Shown: positions 1-9,706, numbered from the stretch's first letter. The stretch is DNA of 64,000 nucleotides from Actinomadura sp. DC4 (GCF_030406325.1 NZ_JAUEQY010000028.1:62001-126000), one strand, 5' to 3'. Numbers and translations: made by a program. The notes: generated by a model not told the origin, from the sequence alone.

Positions 1-114
1 CGTCGGCGCCCAGGGCGGGAGTGCGGCCGGCGGAGTGGCGGGACCCCACCCGGCGGGCGGAGACGACCAGGGGTCCTCGGGTGGCGGGTCCGCGCTCGGC
101 TCTTCGTCAGGCAT
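1..114 (-). CDS. N-terminus of a proline-rich protein, cut by the window edge
   Basis: Reading leftward from an ATG at 112-114, the frame stays open for 38 codons to the edge. It begins MPDEEPSADPPPEDPW and continues Pro/Ala/Trp-rich (WSSPPAGWGPATPP). Such cytoplasmic tails are common at the N-termini of actinobacterial membrane proteins and kinases, but the functional part lies outside the window, so no role can be given. No clear ribosome binding site precedes the ATG; a TAGGCA hexamer about 7 bases upstream would suit a leaderless transcript. The reading rests on the open frame and composition only. Confidence 0.4.
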   Translation of the reverse strand, partial: MPDEEPSADPPPEDPWSSPPAGWGPATPPAALPPWAPT

Positions 115-314
115 GTCGTGCCTAGTCACGCTCACCCTCCCCGTGCATCGCCGTCCAATGGCGACCCCCCGCGACGCGACCCTCGACCATAAGAAAGCCG
201 TGGCGGCATCTTATCGGGACAAAGTGGTCAAGTGGGCTCTTCGTAGCACGGTGTGACCTATCCGCTAACCATTCTCCGGAGCCGATTACCGCCCACGCAC
301 TTTCGGTGACCGCG
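115..314. other. Non-coding stretch upstream of the left-edge gene
   Basis: About 200 bases with no convincing gene. The centre (about 188-245) is less GC-rich than its surroundings and includes TAAGAAAG and TCTTATCGGGAC. It probably holds the promoter of the leftward gene that starts at 114. No repeat or hairpin stands out. Confidence 0.3.
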
Positions 315-680
315 TCACGTCATGAATGGCCGCTCGACGTACGCGGCGAGCGTCGGCCGATGGCTCATGCCGGGCTTCCGGTAGAGCCGTATCGCGGCCG
401 TGTTCCCCGCGTCGACCATGAGGGCGCCGCACCCGTGCCGCCGTGGCGTCTCGGCGAGGACGCGGCCGCAGGCGGCGCTCCCCAGGCCACGGCCCTGGGC
501 GTCCGGGTGCGCGGCCACTCCGGCGATCAGGCCGGCCGACGGCGCGGACCAGGCGAGCGCGGCCGTGGCCACGAGCCGTCCCGCGCCGTCGCGGACGCCG
601 GCCCGCGCTCGATCCCGGCACGCCCGGCATGGCGTTCGAGCCCGGGGCGGCGACGCTCCCACTCGCCCATGCTCGCCCAT
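315..680 (-). pseudogene. GNAT acetyltransferase remnant
   Basis: The C-terminal half reads as a GCN5-related N-acetyltransferase: RLVATAALAW, the acetyl-CoA loop GVAAHPDAQGRGLGSAACG (Q-x-x-G-x-G), then NTAAIRLYRKPGMSHRP and a normal end AYVERPFMT. The first ~35 residues (MGEHGRVGASPPRARTPCRA) are Arg/Pro-rich and look like read-through of non-coding DNA. The N-terminal strands and helices of the fold are therefore missing. The break lies near an inverted-repeat element (706-861) and a short tandem repeat (GCTCGCCCAT about three times, 661-690), so truncation by rearrangement is likely. A diverged intact small GNAT is less likely because helices 1-2 are absent. Confidence 0.55.
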
Positions 681-705
681 GCTCGCCCGCGCCCGTTCAG
701 GGCCT

Positions 706-861
706 GGGCCTGTCTCGAGGTCCCGCTGTCCTGCTGCGCGGCGCCCAGGCGGCTCGCCGCGTTGTCCTCAGTCGGCAGCCAAACCAGGCTGCCTCCTTCG
801 TCCGCCGTGCGAGGCACCACCTGGACACCGCTCGCTACGGACGGGACCTCGAGACGGGCCC
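706..861. repeat. 156-bp element with 19-bp terminal inverted repeats (copy A)
   Basis: The left arm GGGCCTGTCTCGAGGTCCC (706-724) and the reverse complement of the right arm at 843-861 match at 18 of 19 positions. The interior contains GCTGTCCTGCTGCGCGGCGC directly after the left arm, and no open frame. Related copies lie at 8411-8474 (internally shortened) and 63757-63806 (left part only). All three sit between genes, which suggests a MITE-like mobile element or a structured transcript end. Confidence 0.7.
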
Positions 862-961
862 TGGGCCACCCACCGGCAGAGCGAGTCGCCGCCGCACGGC
901 GCCACCGGCTCGTCATGGTCGTCGGTCGCGCGCATCACACGGCGGTCCGCCGGGCGGATCT

Positions 962-1516
962 CTATGCGGCCTCGGCGGAGATGCGCCGGATCACGTCGTC
1001 GCGCAGGCCGGCCAGGTCGGCGCCCGCGTCCACGAGAACCTGGGCCGCGAGGCCCTCGCCCTCGCGGATCAGGCCGAGGAGGATGTGCCCGCCGCCGATG
1101 TGCTTGTGCCCCAGGCGCAGGGCCTCGCGCAGGGAGAGTTCGAGGACCTTCTTGGCGCGTTTGCTGAAGGGGATGTGGCCCGGCGGCGCCGGCTTGTCAC
1201 CGCGGGCGTCGAGCGCGCCGGGGCCGAAGCTCGCCTCGGTGACCCGGCGTACCTCGTCGAGGTCGATGCCGAGTGTCGCGAGCGCCTGCGGATCGAGCTC
1301 GCCGGCGGGCGGCCCGACGACGCCGACGACCCGGCGGCGCAGGTCCGCGGGGTCCAGGCCCCGGTCGCGCAGCGCCTGGGAGCCGGGCCCCTCGGCCGCC
1401 TCCGCCATCGCGAGCAGCAGGTGCTCGGTGCCGATCTGCCGATGGCGCAGCCGGCGGGCCTCCTCCTGCGCGTTCTGCACGACCTCGCGTGCCTCTTCCG
1501 TGAACCGTTCGAACAT
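962..1516 (-). CDS. ClpC N-terminal-domain protein without ATPase (ClpC2-like decoy)
   Basis: The 184-aa protein has two Clp-N repeats: MFERFTEEAREVV..RQIGTEHLLLAM (residues 1-35) and IPFSKRAKKVLELSLREALRLGHKHIGGGHILLGLI (about 110-150). It then ends, with no AAA+ module. Clp-N domains are the substrate and adaptor docking part of ClpC and the target of cyclomarin-type antibiotics; mycobacterial ClpC2 is a stand-alone version that titrates such ligands. The ATG at 1514-1516 is chosen because GGAGCGGTAGGA precedes it, and a longer frame upstream overlaps the HTH gene. The start lies two bases after the stop of that HTH gene, so the two are co-transcribed and probably translationally coupled. 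The decoy role is inferred from domain content and context. Confidence 0.85.
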   Translation of the reverse strand: MFERFTEEAREVVQNAQEEARRLRHRQIGTEHLLLAMAEAAEGPGSQALRDRGLDPADLRRRVVGVVGPPAGELDPQALATLGIDLDEVRRVTEASFGPGALDARGDKPAPPGHIPFSKRAKKVLELSLREALRLGHKHIGGGHILLGLIREGEGLAAQVLVDAGADLAGLRDDVIRRISAEAA

Positions 1517-1518
1517 TC

Positions 1519-1761
1519 CTACCGCTCCTTTCCGAGAATCCGCCGGCCGCCGTGCTTCTTGTGGACGGCCTGCCGGCTCACGCCGAGACAGACCGCGATC
1601 TCCTGCCAGGACCATCCCTGGTCGCGTGCGCTCTGGACCTGCAGCGCCTCGAGCCGCTCGGCGAGCTCGCGCAACGCGCGGACCGCCCGTAGCCCGACCG
1701 CCGGGTCACGGCTGCTCGCCTCCTGGGCGAGCTGTACTCCATCGCTCATGGCTGTCAACAT
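1519..1761 (-). CDS. Small HTH transcriptional regulator of the ClpC-N cassette
   Basis: An 80-aa protein (76 aa if the second ATG at 1747-1749 is used). The C-terminal half is a helix-turn-helix, WSWQEIAVCLGVSRQAVHKK, of the sigma-region-4/MerR-like kind; the N-terminal helix (LRAVRALRELAERLEALQV) may dimerise. It has no ligand domain. It is the first gene of a two-gene operon with the ClpC-N protein, and two GTCAAC-N4-GTTGAC palindromes overlap or precede its start, so autoregulation is likely. The first ATG lies inside palindrome 1, and no good Shine-Dalgarno precedes either ATG. A leaderless start is possible. Confidence 0.8.
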   Translation of the reverse strand: MLTAMSDGVQLAQEASSRDPAVGLRAVRALRELAERLEALQVQSARDQGWSWQEIAVCLGVSRQAVHKKHGGRRILGKER

Positions 1762-1797
1762 AGGTTGACGCGAGACTCCTTGTCAACCAAGGTTGAC
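1754..1797. promoter_or_regulatory. Double palindromic operator GTCAAC-N4-GTTGAC
   Basis: Two perfect inverted repeats share the same half-sites: 1754-1769 (spacer ATAG) and 1782-1797 (spacer CAAG), with centres 28 bp apart. They lie between the leftward HTH/ClpC-N operon and the rightward gene at 1886. Identical half-sites in two copies at a divergent promoter are the usual layout for a dimeric repressor. The HTH protein encoded next to them is the obvious candidate binder (inference). Confidence 0.75.
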
Positions 1798-1885
1798 GAC
1801 GCCTGGATCGAGCCGGCCGCCACCGCCGTGCGTACTCCCGGGTGCCGGGCCCGCCGAGGCCCGCCGACCATCAGGGAGAAGCCGC

Positions 1886-2173
1886 ATGTTCAAGCCCCGT
1901 GCCAGCCGCCTGCGTGAGAGCGAGGGGAAGGATCTCCGTGCCCTGACCGAGCGCCACCGCGCCGCCGAACCGGCCGAGACGCTCGCCGGGGAACGCGCCG
2001 TCGTCGAGCGCCTCGCCGGGCTCACCTCGGCGCTGGACGACCCGTGGGCCGCGGCCACCGTCCTGTTCGGCGGCTCGCCGCGGGAGGCCGATCCCGCGCC
2101 GCCGCCGCGTGTCCGGGCCCGGCCGCGCCGGCGGCTCGTGCGGGCGAGGCCGGGCGCGATGTCCACCGAATGA
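1886..2173 (+). CDS. Small hypothetical protein
   Basis: A 95-aa frame starting MFKPRASRLRESEGKDLRALTERHR after GGGAGAAGCCGC. A longer frame back to 1793 would run through the operator and is less likely. The middle is helical (ETLAGERAVVERLAGLTSALDDPWAAATVLFGG); the tail is Pro/Arg-rich and disordered. I recognise no family. It starts 89 bp from the double palindrome and may share regulation with the HTH/ClpC-N operon, or it may simply precede the carboxylase operon, which begins about 100 bp downstream. Confidence 0.5.
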   Translation: MFKPRASRLRESEGKDLRALTERHRAAEPAETLAGERAVVERLAGLTSALDDPWAAATVLFGGSPREADPAPPPRVRARPRRRLVRARPGAMSTE

Positions 2174-2276
2174 GATTCGACTCACCGGGGTGGATCTTCC
2201 CCTCCGGCCCGCCACTTGGCCATACTCGTCGGACGGGGCGTCCGTCCGGGCGGCCCGAAGCGGCGGAAGGCGAGGG

Positions 2277-3875
<1,599 letters not shown>

Positions 3876-3879
3876 GCGA

Positions 3880-5805
3880 ATGATCTCCAGACTGCTGGTG
3901 GCGAACCGGGGCGAGATCGCCCGGCGGGTCTTCCGTACCTGCCGCGACCTCGGCATCGAGACGGTCGCGGTGTTCTCCGACCCGGACGCCGGGCTGCCGC
4001 ACGCGGCCGAGGCCGACCGCGCGGTGCGCCTGCCGGGCGCGACGCCCGCGGAGACCTATCTCGACCAGAAGGCGGTCCTGGCCGCCGCCCGTGCGGCCGG
4101 CGCCGACGCCGTCCATCCCGGTTACGGCTTCCTGTCCGAGAACGCCGGCTTCGCCGAGCTGGTCACGGGTGCGGGCCTGACCTGGGTGGGCCCGCCCGCA
4201 CGGGCGATCGGCGCGATGGGCCTCAAGGTCGAGGCCAAGCGGCTGATGCGCGCGGCGGGTGTGCCCGTGCTGCCCGACCTCGACCCCGGCGCGATCACCG
4301 AGTTCCCGGTGCTGGTCAAGGCCTCCGCCGGCGGAGGCGGCCGCGGCATGCGGGTCGTACGCGAGGCGGGCGACCTGGAGGAGGCGGTCGCGTCGGCGCG
4401 GCGGGAGGCCGAGTCGGCCTTCGGCGACCCGGCGGTGTTCTGCGAGCCGCTGCTGACCGGCGCCCGCCACATCGAGGTGCAGGTGCTCGCCGACGACCAC
4501 GGCACGGTCTGGACGCTGGGGGAGCGGGAGTGCTCCATCCAGCGGCGCCACCAGAAGGTCATCGAGGAGGCGCCCTCGCCGGCCGTCGACGCCGAGCTCC
4601 GCCAGCGCCTGTGTGAGGCGGCCGCCGCCGCGGCCCGCGCCATCGGCTACACCGGCGCCGGCACCGTGGAGTTCATGCTCTCCCCGGACGGCGGCTTCTT
4701 CTTCCTGGAGGTCAACACCCGGCTGCAGGTGGAGCATCCGGTCACCGAGTGCGTCTACGGCGTCGACCTGGTCGCGCTGCAGATCGAGGTGGCCGAGGGC
4801 GCCGCGCTGCGCGACCCGCCCCGGCCCTCCGGCCACGCGATCGAGGCCCGGCTCTACGCCGAGGACCCCGCCGAGGGGTACCGGCCGAACAGCGGCACGC
4901 TGCACGCCTTCGCGGTGCCCGGCGTCGACGCGGAGTTCCGTGCCCCGGCGGTGTACGGCCTGCGTCTGGACGCCGGCGTGACCTCCGGCAGCGTGGTCTC
5001 CACGCACTACGACCCGATGCTCGCCAAGGTCGTCGCGTACGCGCCGACCCGGTCCGCCGCCGCCCGCCGGCTGGCCGCCGCGCTGGCCGGCGCGCGAGTC
5101 CACGGCCCGGTCACCAACCGCGACCAGCTCGTCAACGTCCTGCGGCACGAGGCGTTCCTGTCCGGCGCGACCGACACCGGCTTCCTCGACCGCCACGACA
5201 CGACCGCCGCGCTCGCCGGCGAGGAGGCCGTACGCCTGTCGGCGCTGGCCGCCGCCCTGGCCCAGGCCGCCGCGAACCGCGCGTCCGCACGCGTCCTCGG
5301 CGGCCTGCCGAGCGGCTGGCGCAACGTCTCCTCCCAGCCGCAGCACGCGGCGTTCGAGGAGGCCGAGGTGGCCTACCGCATCACCCGGGACGGTCTGGTC
5401 GCGGAGGGGCATGAGGACACCGTGGTCGCCGAGGCCGGCCCGTCGGAGGTGGTCCTGGAGACCGGCGGCGTACGCCTGAGGTTCGCGGTCGCCAGGTACG
5501 CCGGACGCGTCCACGTCGACTCGGCGCTCGGCGCGGTCACGCTCACGCCCCTCGAACGCCTGCCCGACCCCGCCGAGCGGATCGCGCCCGGCACCCTGCT
5601 CGCGCCGATGCCCGGCTCGGTCATCCGCGTCGCGGTGAGCGAGGGCGACACGGTCGAGCGGGGCCAGCCGATGCTGTGGCTGGAGGCGATGAAGATGGAA
5701 CACCAGATCCTCGCCCCGGCGGACGGCGTCGTGGCCACGTTGCACGCCGAGGTCGGAAACCAGGTCGAGACCGGCGCCGTGCTCGCCGTCGTCACCGAGG
5801 AGTAG
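3880..5805 (+). CDS. Acyl-CoA carboxylase alpha subunit (biotin carboxylase-BCCP)
   Basis: A 641-aa protein. Its N-terminal biotin carboxylase (about 1-445) shows LLVANRGEIARR, the ATP-grasp loop KASAGGGGRGMR, the active-site stretch FFLEVNTRLQVEHPVTE and IEARLYAEDP. A linker leads to a biotinyl carrier domain with EAMKMEH (602-608; biotinylated Lys605). It carboxylates its own biotin with ATP and bicarbonate and feeds the beta subunit encoded just upstream. Length and order match acyl-CoA carboxylase alpha chains of leucine or isoprenoid breakdown. The next gene follows after 2 bp, so the three form one operon. Confidence 0.93.
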   Translation: MISRLLVANRGEIARRVFRTCRDLGIETVAVFSDPDAGLPHAAEADRAVRLPGATPAETYLDQKAVLAAARAAGADAVHPGYGFLSENAGFAELVTGAGLTWVGPPARAIGAMGLKVEAKRLMRAAGVPVLPDLDPGAITEFPVLVKASAGGGGRGMRVVREAGDLEEAVASARREAESAFGDPAVFCEPLLTGARHIEVQVLADDHGTVWTLGERECSIQRRHQKVIEEAPSPAVDAELRQRLCEAAAAAARAIGYTGAGTVEFMLSPDGGFFFLEVNTRLQVEHPVTECVYGVDLVALQIEVAEGAALRDPPRPSGHAIEARLYAEDPAEGYRPNSGTLHAFAVPGVDAEFRAPAVYGLRLDAGVTSGSVVSTHYDPMLAKVVAYAPTRSAAARRLAAALAGARVHGPVTNRDQLVNVLRHEAFLSGATDTGFLDRHDTTAALAGEEAVRLSALAAALAQAAANRASARVLGGLPSGWRNVSSQPQHAAFEEAEVAYRITRDGLVAEGHEDTVVAEAGPSEVVLETGGVRLRFAVARYAGRVHVDSALGAVTLTPLERLPDPAERIAPGTLLAPMPGSVIRVAVSEGDTVERGQPMLWLEAMKMEHQILAPADGVVATLHAEVGNQVETGAVLAVVTEE

Positions 5806-5807
5806 AG

Positions 5808-6560
5808 ATGGATCCGCTCGTACGGCTCGCCGATGACGGCGGCGTCGCGACGATCACCATGGACTCGCCGCGCAACCGCAACGCCCTGTCGCGGCGGCTC
5901 GTGGCCGAGCTGCGCGAGGCGCTCACCGCCGCGCTCGGCGACGACGGCGTACGCGTCGTGGTGCTCACCGGGGCGGGCACGGTGTTCTGCGCGGGGGCCG
6001 ACCTGAAGGAGCAGTCGGCCGGCGGGCCGCCGCCGGACGTGCCCGGCCTCGTCCGCCTCATCTGGGACAGCCCCAAGCCCGTCGTGGCGCGACTCAACGG
6101 CCCGGCGCGGGCCGGCGGGCTCGGCCTGGTCACCGCGTGCGACCTGGCCGTCGCCCCGGACACCGCGACGTTCGCCTTCACTGAGGTACGGCTGGGCGTC
6201 GTGCCCGCGATGATCGCGGTCACGTGCCTGCGGCGCATGGACCCGCGGGCCGCCGCGGAGTACTTCCTGACCGGCGAGGTCTTCGACGCGCGGCGCGCCC
6301 AGGAGATCGGGCTGGTCAACCGCGCCGTGCCGGCCGGGGAGCTGGACGACGCGGTCGCCCACTACACCGGGATGCTCCTGCGCGGCGCGCCGGAGGCCCT
6401 TGCCATCGCCAAGCGGCTGCCGCGCGTCGTCCCGGCGCTGGACGTCGAGGAGGGCTTCGCGCGGATGACGGAGCTGTCCGCCGAGCGCTTCGGCTCCGAG
6501 GAGGCCAAGGAGGGCATCGCCGCCTTCCTGGAGAAACGCGACCCGCGCTGGCTCCCGTAG
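5808..6560 (+). CDS. Enoyl-CoA hydratase/isomerase family protein
   Basis: A 250-aa crotonase-fold protein with DSPRNRNALS near the N-terminus, the first oxyanion-hole motif FCAGADLKE (about 63-71), the second NGPARAGGLGLVTACDLAVA, and FAFTEVRLGVVPAM. The usual Gly-Gly-Gly of the second motif is ARAGGLG here, a mild divergence. The start ATG at 5808 overlaps a GAGGAG Shine-Dalgarno made by the end of the carboxylase gene. In context it should hydrate the glutaconyl-type product of the carboxylase (3-methylglutaconyl-CoA in leucine catabolism, or an isoprenoid equivalent); the exact substrate is inferred. Confidence 0.88.
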   Translation: MDPLVRLADDGGVATITMDSPRNRNALSRRLVAELREALTAALGDDGVRVVVLTGAGTVFCAGADLKEQSAGGPPPDVPGLVRLIWDSPKPVVARLNGPARAGGLGLVTACDLAVAPDTATFAFTEVRLGVVPAMIAVTCLRRMDPRAAAEYFLTGEVFDARRAQEIGLVNRAVPAGELDDAVAHYTGMLLRGAPEALAIAKRLPRVVPALDVEEGFARMTELSAERFGSEEAKEGIAAFLEKRDPRWLP

Positions 6561-6611
6561 CCCCTGCTAACGTGCGCGTGTGACAATCCCCGGCCGGCTC
6601 AGTCGCGCGGC

Positions 6612-7385
6612 GTGACGCTCACCCCTGAGGCGCCCGCGCTCGACCGGCGGCTGCTCACCGCCGAGATCTGGGTCGTCTTCGCGCTCTCGCTCGGCGCCAG
6701 CGGCGTGTCGGCGCTGCTGCAGCTCATCGCCTCGCTCACCGCGCCCAAGTCGCTCTCCCACCAGCGGGCGCTGCTCGTCGGCTCGCTCGCGCCGGGGCGG
6801 CCGTGGATCGACCTGATGTTCCAGCTGTTCAACCTGGCGGCCGGCGTGGCCCCGGTGGCGCTCGTGGCCTACCTCCTGGTGCGCTCGGGGGAGTCGCTGT
6901 CGACCCTGGGCGTCGACCGGCGCCGGCCGGGGCAGGACGCCCTGCGCGGCGCGATCCTGGCAGCGGTGATCGGCGGAGCGGGCCTGGCGCTGTACCTCGG
7001 CGCATATCACGCCGGCGCCAACCTCAACGTCGTGCCCGCGCAGCTGCCCGCCGTGTGGTGGCGCATCCCGGTGCTGATCCTGGCCGCCGCGCAGAACGGC
7101 GTGCTGGAGGAGGTGCTCGTCTCCGGCTACCTCCTCCACCGGCTCAACCAGCTCGAGTGGCGGCCGAACCGGGCCCTGACCGTCAGCGCGCTCCTGCGCG
7201 GCTCGTACCACCTCTACCAGGGCTTCGGCGGGTTCGCCGGCAACGTCGCGATGGGCCTGATCTTCGGCCGCGCCTACCAGCGCTGGGGACGCGCGGCGCC
7301 CCTCGTCGTCGCCCACACGCTCATCGACGCGACCACGTTCGTCGGTTACACCCTTCTGCACGGGCATGTCTCATGGCTCCCGTGA
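6612..7385 (+). CDS. CPBP-family intramembrane metalloprotease
   Basis: A 257-aa membrane protein with about seven hydrophobic segments (e.g. WVVFALSLGASGVSALLQLIA, AILAAVIGGAGLALYLGAY). It carries the CPBP/Abi signature: the glutamate pair E166-E167 in NGVLEEVLVSGYLLHRL, then RGSYHLY (H200) and LVVAHTLID (H235). These residues coordinate the catalytic metal in Rce1-like glutamyl proteases. Actinobacterial members are mostly uncharacterised, so the substrate is unknown. GTG at 6612 is the first start of the frame. It stands alone between the carboxylase operon and ppx, about 50 bp from each. Confidence 0.85.
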   Translation: MTLTPEAPALDRRLLTAEIWVVFALSLGASGVSALLQLIASLTAPKSLSHQRALLVGSLAPGRPWIDLMFQLFNLAAGVAPVALVAYLLVRSGESLSTLGVDRRRPGQDALRGAILAAVIGGAGLALYLGAYHAGANLNVVPAQLPAVWWRIPVLILAAAQNGVLEEVLVSGYLLHRLNQLEWRPNRALTVSALLRGSYHLYQGFGGFAGNVAMGLIFGRAYQRWGRAAPLVVAHTLIDATTFVGYTLLHGHVSWLP

Positions 7386-7424
7386 GATGGCGGTATCTGC
7401 CGAAAAGGACATGGGATGAACCGA

Positions 7425-7430
7425 TAGCGT
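7425..7430 (+). promoter_or_regulatory. Probable -10 element of ppx (TAGCGT)
   Basis: TAGCGT fits the TANNNT -10 pattern and ends 7 bases before the ppx ATG. The transcript would start at or next to the start codon, and no Shine-Dalgarno is present between them. The mRNA is therefore probably leaderless, as is common in Actinobacteria. Confidence 0.5.
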
Positions 7431-7437
7431 CTAAGGC

Positions 7438-8373
7438 ATGAGACTCGGTGTCCTCGATGTGGGCTCCAATACCGTGCATCTGCTGGTGGTGGACGCGTAC
7501 CAGGGAGCGGCGCCGCTGCCGGCCTTCTCCCACAAAGACGAGTTGCGGCTCACCGCCCACCTGGAGGACGGCAACCGGCTGTCCGACCTCGGCGCACGGC
7601 GCCTGCGCGCGTTCGTCGACGACGCACTGCGCATCGCCGAGGACAAGGGCGTCGAGGAGGTCGTCGCCTTCGCGACCTCGGCCATCCGCGACGCGGTCAA
7701 CGGCGAGGAGGTCCTCGACGGCATCCGGGACAACAGCGGCATCGACATCCCGGTGCTGTCCGGCGAGGACGAGGCGCGGCTGACGTTCCTGGCCGCGCGC
7801 CGCTGGTTCGGCTGGTCGTCGGGGCGGCTGCTCGTCCTGGACATCGGCGGCGGCTCGCTGGAGATCGCCTCCGGCGCGGACGAGGAGCCCGACTCGGCGG
7901 TGTCGGTGCCGCTCGGCGCCGGCCGGCTCACCCGCGACTGGCTCAGCGCCGACCCGCCGCCCCCCGAGGAGGTCCGCCAGCTCCGCAAGCACGTCCGTAC
8001 GACGATCGCCCGTGAGGTCGGCGGCATCCTGCGCTACGGCGCGCCCGACCATGCCGTGGCCACCTCCAAGACGTTCCGGCAGCTCGCCCGCATCACCGGC
8101 GCGGCGTCCTCGAACCAGGGCCCGCTCGTACGCCGGGTGCTGTCCCACGCCGCGGTCACCGAGTGGGCCGGGCGGCTCCCGGCGATGACCGCCCACGAGC
8201 GCGCGGGGCTGCCCGGAGTGTCCGAGGGCCGGGCGCCGCAGCTCCCCGCCGGGGCGATCGTCGCCGACGCCGCCATGGACCTCCTGGACGTCAGCGAGGC
8301 CGCCGTGTGCCCGTGGGCGCTGCGCGAGGGCGTGATCCTGCGCCGCCTGGACCTCCTGCCCCAGGCGCGCTGA
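7438..8373 (+). CDS. ppx: Exopolyphosphatase, Ppx/GppA family
   Basis: A 311-aa protein starting [20 protein letters not shown], almost the text-book N-terminus of mycobacterial PPX1. The sugar-kinase/Hsp70-like fold is shown by phosphate loop 1 (DVGSNTVH), the conserved [23 protein letters not shown] with the catalytic Glu, and loop 2 [13 protein letters not shown]. It lacks the C-terminal HD-like domain of the 500-aa E. coli enzymes, as expected for short actinobacterial PPX1 (releases phosphate from short-chain polyphosphate, cytoplasmic). It ends shortly before repeat copy B, which may terminate its transcript. Confidence 0.92.
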   Translation: MRLGVLDVGSNTVHLLVVDAYQGAAPLPAFSHKDELRLTAHLEDGNRLSDLGARRLRAFVDDALRIAEDKGVEEVVAFATSAIRDAVNGEEVLDGIRDNSGIDIPVLSGEDEARLTFLAARRWFGWSSGRLLVLDIGGGSLEIASGADEEPDSAVSVPLGAGRLTRDWLSADPPPPEEVRQLRKHVRTTIAREVGGILRYGAPDHAVATSKTFRQLARITGAASSNQGPLVRRVLSHAAVTEWAGRLPAMTAHERAGLPGVSEGRAPQLPAGAIVADAAMDLLDVSEAAVCPWALREGVILRRLDLLPQAR

Positions 8374-8410
8374 ACCGGTGGCCGACGGGCCACCGGCCCG
8401 TACGCGCCCA

Positions 8411-8474
8411 GGACCTGTCTCGAGGCCCCGCTGTCCGGCTGCGCCACCAACGGGGACCTCGAGACAGGCCCTAG
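8411..8474. repeat. Interspersed inverted-repeat element (copy B, shortened)
   Basis: The left arm GGACCTGTCTCGAGGCCCCG (8411-8430) and right arm 8451-8471 share CCTGTCTCGAGG with copy A and face each other across about 20 bp. The left arm is again followed by GCTGTCC-GCTGCGC, so this is copy A with most of the interior deleted. It sits between convergent ppx and the GH8 gene. The final CTAG (8471-8474) supplies the TAG stop codon of the GH8 gene. The folded form could act as a terminator in both directions. Confidence 0.7.
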
Positions 8475-9676
8475 CTCACCGGGGACCAGTAGTCGCCGGC
8501 CATGACGAGGTAGACGAGCATCTTGATCGTCTCGCCGTAGTAGGTGTCTTCGTAGGGGTTGGACGCGAGGAAGTTCCAGAGCGCGTCGGTCCAGGCCTGG
8601 TCGCCCGCCGCCATGGCGGCGACGCCGACCGGGTCGTTGGCGGCCTCGCTCTGGTCGTCGGTCTGCGCCGGCGTCCCGTCGAGCCTGGTGTGCGGGTAGA
8701 TCTCGGCCGGGTCGCCGCCCGCGTGACTCTTGTAGCTCGCCGACTCCTTCTTCGCGACGCCGAGGCTGACCGGGGCGCCGTACACCAGCGCGTCGGTGCC
8801 CATGTGCCACGGGACGCGCACGGAGTTGTAGCCGACGATGTTGTCCGGCTGGTCCTCCTGGTAGTCCGCCGGAGCGGGCTTGGGGCTGTTGCCGTTCGCG
8901 CCGACGACGAAGTCCGACAGCAGGTTCGCGGTGGGGGAGTAGGCGGCGGTGAACGCCGTGACGACCGCCTCGGTCCGCGTGATGACCTTGTTCCAGTCGT
9001 GGGCCGTGTCGTAGGCCGCGAACGCGCGCAGGTGGTCGAGCATGAAGTCCGAGGGCCGGGTGTCGGTGCTCGGCCCGTCGTCCTCGCACTTCAGGTGCCC
9101 ATCGGAGGCGACGTCGGCCGCGTAGAGCCTGGCCAGCCAGTCCTTGGCGGCGGCGGTGTAACCGCCCCACTGCCGGTCGGCCAGGATGAGGCCGTACCCG
9201 ACGTCGAGGTCGCCGTCGGTGGCCCCGTCCGGTGTGCCCGAGTCGGCGTACGCGCACGACTTGCCGTCCAGGATCCACTGCATCATGCCCTTGGCGTCGC
9301 GGTGGGTGGAGACGACGTGCCACAGGCCGTCGAACTCCGCCTTGGCGTCGGCGTCGTAGCCGGCCATGAGCGGCACGATGTTCATGCCGTAGCCCTGCGC
9401 CTCGGACACGGTGCCCTTGTTGGGCGCGTCGCCGGTCGCGTAGACGAGGTGGCCGCCGCACGCGGCGCGCAGGTAGTGGCTCTTCCACGAGTCGTACTGC
9501 CTCTTGACGGCGGCGTCCCGTGTGGCCTGGCTCGCCGAGGGCATGACGCCGGTCTTGTAGGTGACGTGGGCGGGGAAGGGGCGCGCGGCCGTGTCCGCGG
9601 CGTCGGCGTGAGGGGCGGGCACGGCGGCCGCGACCGCCAGCGCGACGACGGCCGTCAGGACCTTTCGTCTGAGCAT
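8471..9676 (-). CDS. Secreted glycoside hydrolase family 8 (endo-beta-glucanase-like)
   Basis: A 401-aa preprotein with a Sec signal peptide, MLRRKVLTAVVALAVAAAVPAPHADA with likely cleavage after the ADA/AD region near residue 27. The mature part is an (alpha/alpha)6 barrel with the GH8 general acid in SEAQGYGM (Glu92) and the conserved ATDGDLDVGYGL (about 152-163). Such enzymes cut cellulose, beta-glucan, chitosan or xylan; the substrate cannot be told. No binding module is attached. The start at 9676 is favoured by GAGGAG 7 bp upstream and by the signal peptide. A palindromic operator lies 31 bp before the start. The stop codon belongs to repeat copy B, so the original C-terminus may have been altered. 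Confidence 0.88.
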   Translation of the reverse strand: MLRRKVLTAVVALAVAAAVPAPHADAADTAARPFPAHVTYKTGVMPSASQATRDAAVKRQYDSWKSHYLRAACGGHLVYATGDAPNKGTVSEAQGYGMNIVPLMAGYDADAKAEFDGLWHVVSTHRDAKGMMQWILDGKSCAYADSGTPDGATDGDLDVGYGLILADRQWGGYTAAAKDWLARLYAADVASDGHLKCEDDGPSTDTRPSDFMLDHLRAFAAYDTAHDWNKVITRTEAVVTAFTAAYSPTANLLSDFVVGANGNSPKPAPADYQEDQPDNIVGYNSVRVPWHMGTDALVYGAPVSLGVAKKESASYKSHAGGDPAEIYPHTRLDGTPAQTDDQSEAANDPVGVAAMAAGDQAWTDALWNFLASNPYEDTYYGETIKMLVYLVMAGDYWSPVS

Positions 9677-9706
9677 GGAGGAACTCCTCGGGGGCGGAGA
9701 ACACTC

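Noticed and set aside
661-690. Three tandem GCTCGCCCAT units as a possible CRISPR or VNTR
   Set aside because: Only three imperfect 10-bp units with no spacers; too short for an array. No CRISPR or cas gene seen anywhere in the window.
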